This document shows, piece by piece, positions 43,080 to 44,830 of a stretch of 44,830 nt of DNA; position 1 is the stretch's first letter; each line of letters opens with the position of its first letter. The notes beneath the pieces are model-generated. The model was not told the DNA's origin, made no database searches, and saw only the letters and a program-made list of their open reading frames with translations. The stretch covers positions 1 through 44,830 of the forward strand of contig JAILZY010000022.1 of the NCBI GenBank assembly GCA_023512255.1. The letters are read 5' to 3'. Position numbers and translations under genes: made by a program. Source of the DNA: a bacterium (GTDB lineage Bacteria > SZUA-182 > DTGQ01).

Positions 43080-43928
43080 TCATGAAAATAATTCCGCCGA
43101 TTTGACAGTATTGGCCATAAGCATGGTAATGGTCATCGGACCTACTCCACCGGGCACAGGGGTAATGGCCGCTACCTTGTCTTTCATCCCTTCAAAGTCA
43201 ACATCCCCAACCAGGCTACCGTCAGGAAGTCGGTTTACGCCAACATCTATGACCACCGCTCCCTCCTTGACCATATCAGCAGTAATCATCTTGGGCTTGC
43301 CAATGGCCGCAATAAGAATATCAGCTCTTCTGGTCTCATCAGCCAGGGACCTGGTTCTCGAATGGCAGATGGTTACCGTGGCATGCTCCTGAAGGAGCAT
43401 GACCGCCACCGGTTTGCCAACAATATTGCTCCGGCCAACCACTACCGCATTTTTCCCCTTAGGGTCAATCTGACTGGAGTGCAAAAGCTCCATTACTCCG
43501 GCTGGAGTGCAGGGCTGAAAAAGGGCTTTTCCCAGCATGAGATTTCCGACATTGATCGGATGAAAGCCGTCCACATCCTTGGTAGGAATTATTGACTCAA
43601 TGATTAGCTCTTCGTTGAAGTGATCGGGCAGCGGCAGTTGAACCAGAATACCGTGGATTTTTTCATCCTGATTCAACCGCTTGATCAACTCTAGGACCTC
43701 ATCCTGCGGGGTTTGAGCCGATAGGGCATACTTTTCAGAATAGATACCAAGACTTTCGCAAGCCTTTTCCTTCATCCGAACATAAACCTTTGAGGCGGGA
43801 TTATCTCCAACCAAAATTACGGCCAGACCGGGCACCTTCCCCCTAGCCTTAAGAGTTGCAATCCTACCTTTCAGTTTCTCCCTCAATTCATTGCCGATTT
43901 TTGTCCCATCAATAATCATGCCACCCAT
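43080..43928 (-). CDS. folD: Methylene-THF dehydrogenase/methenyl-THF cyclohydrolase FolD
   Basis: The chosen ATG at 43928 follows AAGGAGAGAG and gives 282 residues, the usual size (the frame opens 54 bases earlier). The bifunctional enzyme interconverts 10-formyl-, methenyl- and methylene-THF using NAD(P). Motifs are SKVYVRMKEKACESLGI with catalytic Lys53, GILVQLPLPDHF, DVDGFHPINVG, PCTPAGVMELL, VVGRSNIVGKPVA and TPVPGGVGPMTI. It supplies the substrate for MetF. It lies 35 bases after folE. Confidence 0.96.
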   Translation of the reverse strand: MGGMIIDGTKIGNELREKLKGRIATLKARGKVPGLAVILVGDNPASKVYVRMKEKACESLGIYSEKYALSAQTPQDEVLELIKRLNQDEKIHGILVQLPLPDHFNEELIIESIIPTKDVDGFHPINVGNLMLGKALFQPCTPAGVMELLHSSQIDPKGKNAVVVGRSNIVGKPVAVMLLQEHATVTICHSRTRSLADETRRADILIAAIGKPKMITADMVKEGAVVIDVGVNRLPDGSLVGDVDFEGMKDKVAAITPVPGGVGPMTITMLMANTVKSAELFS

Positions 43929-44017
43929 TTTTTCTCTCTCCTTAGTGTTTGTATCTTCTTCAGGGCTTGATATCTTCTTCACCGATAATTAAATATTTTT
44001 GAAACTTTAATGATTTA

Positions 44018-44575
44018 TTATCTCTTCTGAATAAGCTCCAACATCTCAGCCCTTGTTTTGGGATTGTCCCGGAAAGCCCCACGCACAGCAGAGGTAACTA
44101 TCTTGGCATGAGGTTTTTTTACCCCCCTCATGGACATACACAAATGCTCAGCCTGGATAACGACCATAGCGCCAATAGGTTTTAAGCCATCCATGATAAT
44201 ATCCACCAATTCCTTGGTCAGCCGCTCCTGGAGCTGTGGCCTCTTGGTCAGGACATCAAGGATCAGGGCCAGTTTGCTGATCCCGACAATCTCTCCCTTT
44301 TTGGGCAGGTAAGCAATGTGAGCCTCTCCGAAAAAGGGAAGAAGATGATGCTCACAGATCGAATAAAAGGGAAGCTCTTTGATCAATACCATCTCGTCAT
44401 ATTCCTCTCCCTTGATCGGAGTCATGATTTTTCGCGGATCCTTATCCAGACCAGCAAAAATTTCCCGATACATTTCGGCTATCCGGGTTGGTGTCTGCTG
44501 AACCCCCGGCCAGTCAGCTATGCCGATACCCTGAAGAACTAGCCTGATGCCGGCCTCTATTTTTTCCGTATCCAT
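44018..44575 (-). CDS. folE: GTP cyclohydrolase I
   Basis: The 185-residue enzyme converts GTP to 7,8-dihydroneopterin triphosphate, the first step of tetrahydrofolate synthesis. Zinc ligands C74 and H77 ([18 protein letters not shown]) and C146 ([14 protein letters not shown]) are present, with [20 protein letters not shown] and TSAVRGAF. It is the first gene of the minus-strand cluster; AGGAGTAGGAG precedes the ATG. Its presence here makes sense as supply of the pterin cofactor used throughout the methyl branch. Confidence 0.96.
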   Translation of the reverse strand: MDTEKIEAGIRLVLQGIGIADWPGVQQTPTRIAEMYREIFAGLDKDPRKIMTPIKGEEYDEMVLIKELPFYSICEHHLLPFFGEAHIAYLPKKGEIVGISKLALILDVLTKRPQLQERLTKELVDIIMDGLKPIGAMVVIQAEHLCMSMRGVKKPHAKIVTSAVRGAFRDNPKTRAEMLELIQKR

Positions 44576-44650
44576 ACAGATAACTCCTACTCCTCCTTAT
44601 GGTCGCCTGGAACTTGGAGCAATGTCATTGAGGGGGAAAAAACCTTATTT

Positions 44651-44717
44651 TGAGGGGAAAAACCCTTATCGAGTAAGGGTTTTCCCCTCAACACCCCTTT
44701 CCTAAAACTTTTAATAT
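44651..44717 (-). repeat. Dispersed palindromic repeat, copy 2
   Basis: The reverse complement of this segment matches 16786-16852: a TGAGGGGAAAAACCCTTA palindrome (44651-44690, one-base bulge) joined to a CCTAAAACTTTTAATAT tail. It lies upstream of folE. Confidence 0.75.
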
Positions 44718-44755
44718 AACTACACTTTTGCAGAAATTTCTTAACGCCTTGAAAT
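44718..44755 (+). repeat. Dispersed intergenic repeat, copy 2
   Basis: Starts AACTACACTTTTGCAGAAAT and matches 5917-5954 at about 31 of 38 positions. It directly abuts the terminal inverted repeat. Confidence 0.6.
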
Positions 44756-44830
44756 CAGATGTTCCCCATGTTTAAATTAGGAGGAGGAGATAAGCCGCAG
44801 GGTAAGGGTATTGAGGTAAAAGACAATAGT
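44756..44830. repeat. Terminal inverted repeat, right copy (75 bp)
   Basis: Exact reverse complement of bases 3-77. It begins CAGATGTTCCCCATG and runs to the window end. Confidence 0.95.
44759..44830 (+). CDS. Partial ORF running off the right edge
   Basis: The ATG at 44759 (or 44768) opens 24 codons beginning MFPMFKLGGGDKPQGK, identical to the outward-reading start at the left edge. Here an in-frame TGA lies at 44750-44752, so the frame cannot extend far upstream. No Shine-Dalgarno sequence is visible before it, unlike the purine run before the left copy. The product family is not recognised. Confidence 0.4.
   Translation, partial: MFPMFKLGGGDKPQGKGIEVKDNS

Overview
The window reads as a 44.8 kb stretch of chromosome from an anaerobic bacterium that uses the Wood-Ljungdahl (reductive acetyl-CoA) pathway. 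The acetyl-CoA synthase, CO dehydrogenase and corrinoid protein genes are of the bacterial type, and folate rather than tetrahydromethanopterin enzymes accompany them. Low-complexity secreted proteins, many dispersed intergenic repeats and unfamiliar small proteins suggest an uncultivated lineage, but nothing here allows a firm placement.

Left third (1-10.8 kb) is accessory. It holds two secreted Gly/Tyr-rich proteins (one with a cohesin-like domain), a radical SAM protein, a coiled-coil membrane protein with a five-fold FEAVDKR heptad repeat, a diacylglycerol-kinase-like lipid kinase, a TIR-like hypothetical protein, a shortened 3-hydroxyacyl-CoA dehydrogenase-like protein whose catalytic His position is Asn, a PF14907-type nucleotidyltransferase and a lone DppB-type permease. 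The spacers are long and full of short repeats.

Middle (10.8-16.7 kb, plus strand) starts at a good sigma70-like promoter: hypC-hypD-hypE (NiFe-hydrogenase cofactor maturation), miaB, a bifunctional-nuclease-domain protein, a VanZ-like protein and a HAD hydrolase. Three perfect hairpins then separate this run from the convergent Wood-Ljungdahl cluster.

Right two thirds (44.6 to 16.9 kb, all minus strand) form one large co-directional cluster. In transcription order: folE, folD, gcvH, metV, metF, two HdrA-like genes, mvhD, a second metV, a second metF, then an inserted toxin-antitoxin patch (intact VapBC-like pair plus an MNT/HEPN relic), hdrC, a giant HdrA-GltD-HdrA fusion, mvhD/flxD, flxC-, flxB- and flxA-like genes, cooC, acsE, acsD, acsC, cooS and acsB. 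The carbon side runs from methylene-THF interconversion (FolD) through methylene-THF reduction (MetFV) and methyl transfer (AcsE, AcsCD) to CO/acetyl-CoA chemistry (CooS, AcsB). The electron side carries two Hdr-type flavin modules, one beside MetFV and one linked to an NAD(P)H-type Flx module. No hdrB, formate-THF ligase, formate dehydrogenase or hydrogenase large subunit gene lies in the window.

The most notable points are the giant HdrA with a glutamate-synthase-small-subunit-like NADPH module embedded in its first HdrA unit, an HdrC without HdrB, two non-identical MetVF pairs flanking a split and partly degenerate HdrA, the toxin-antitoxin insertion inside the cluster, and a perfect 75-bp inverted repeat joining the two window ends that includes the same outward-reading coding start. 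No tRNA, rRNA or CRISPR array was seen.
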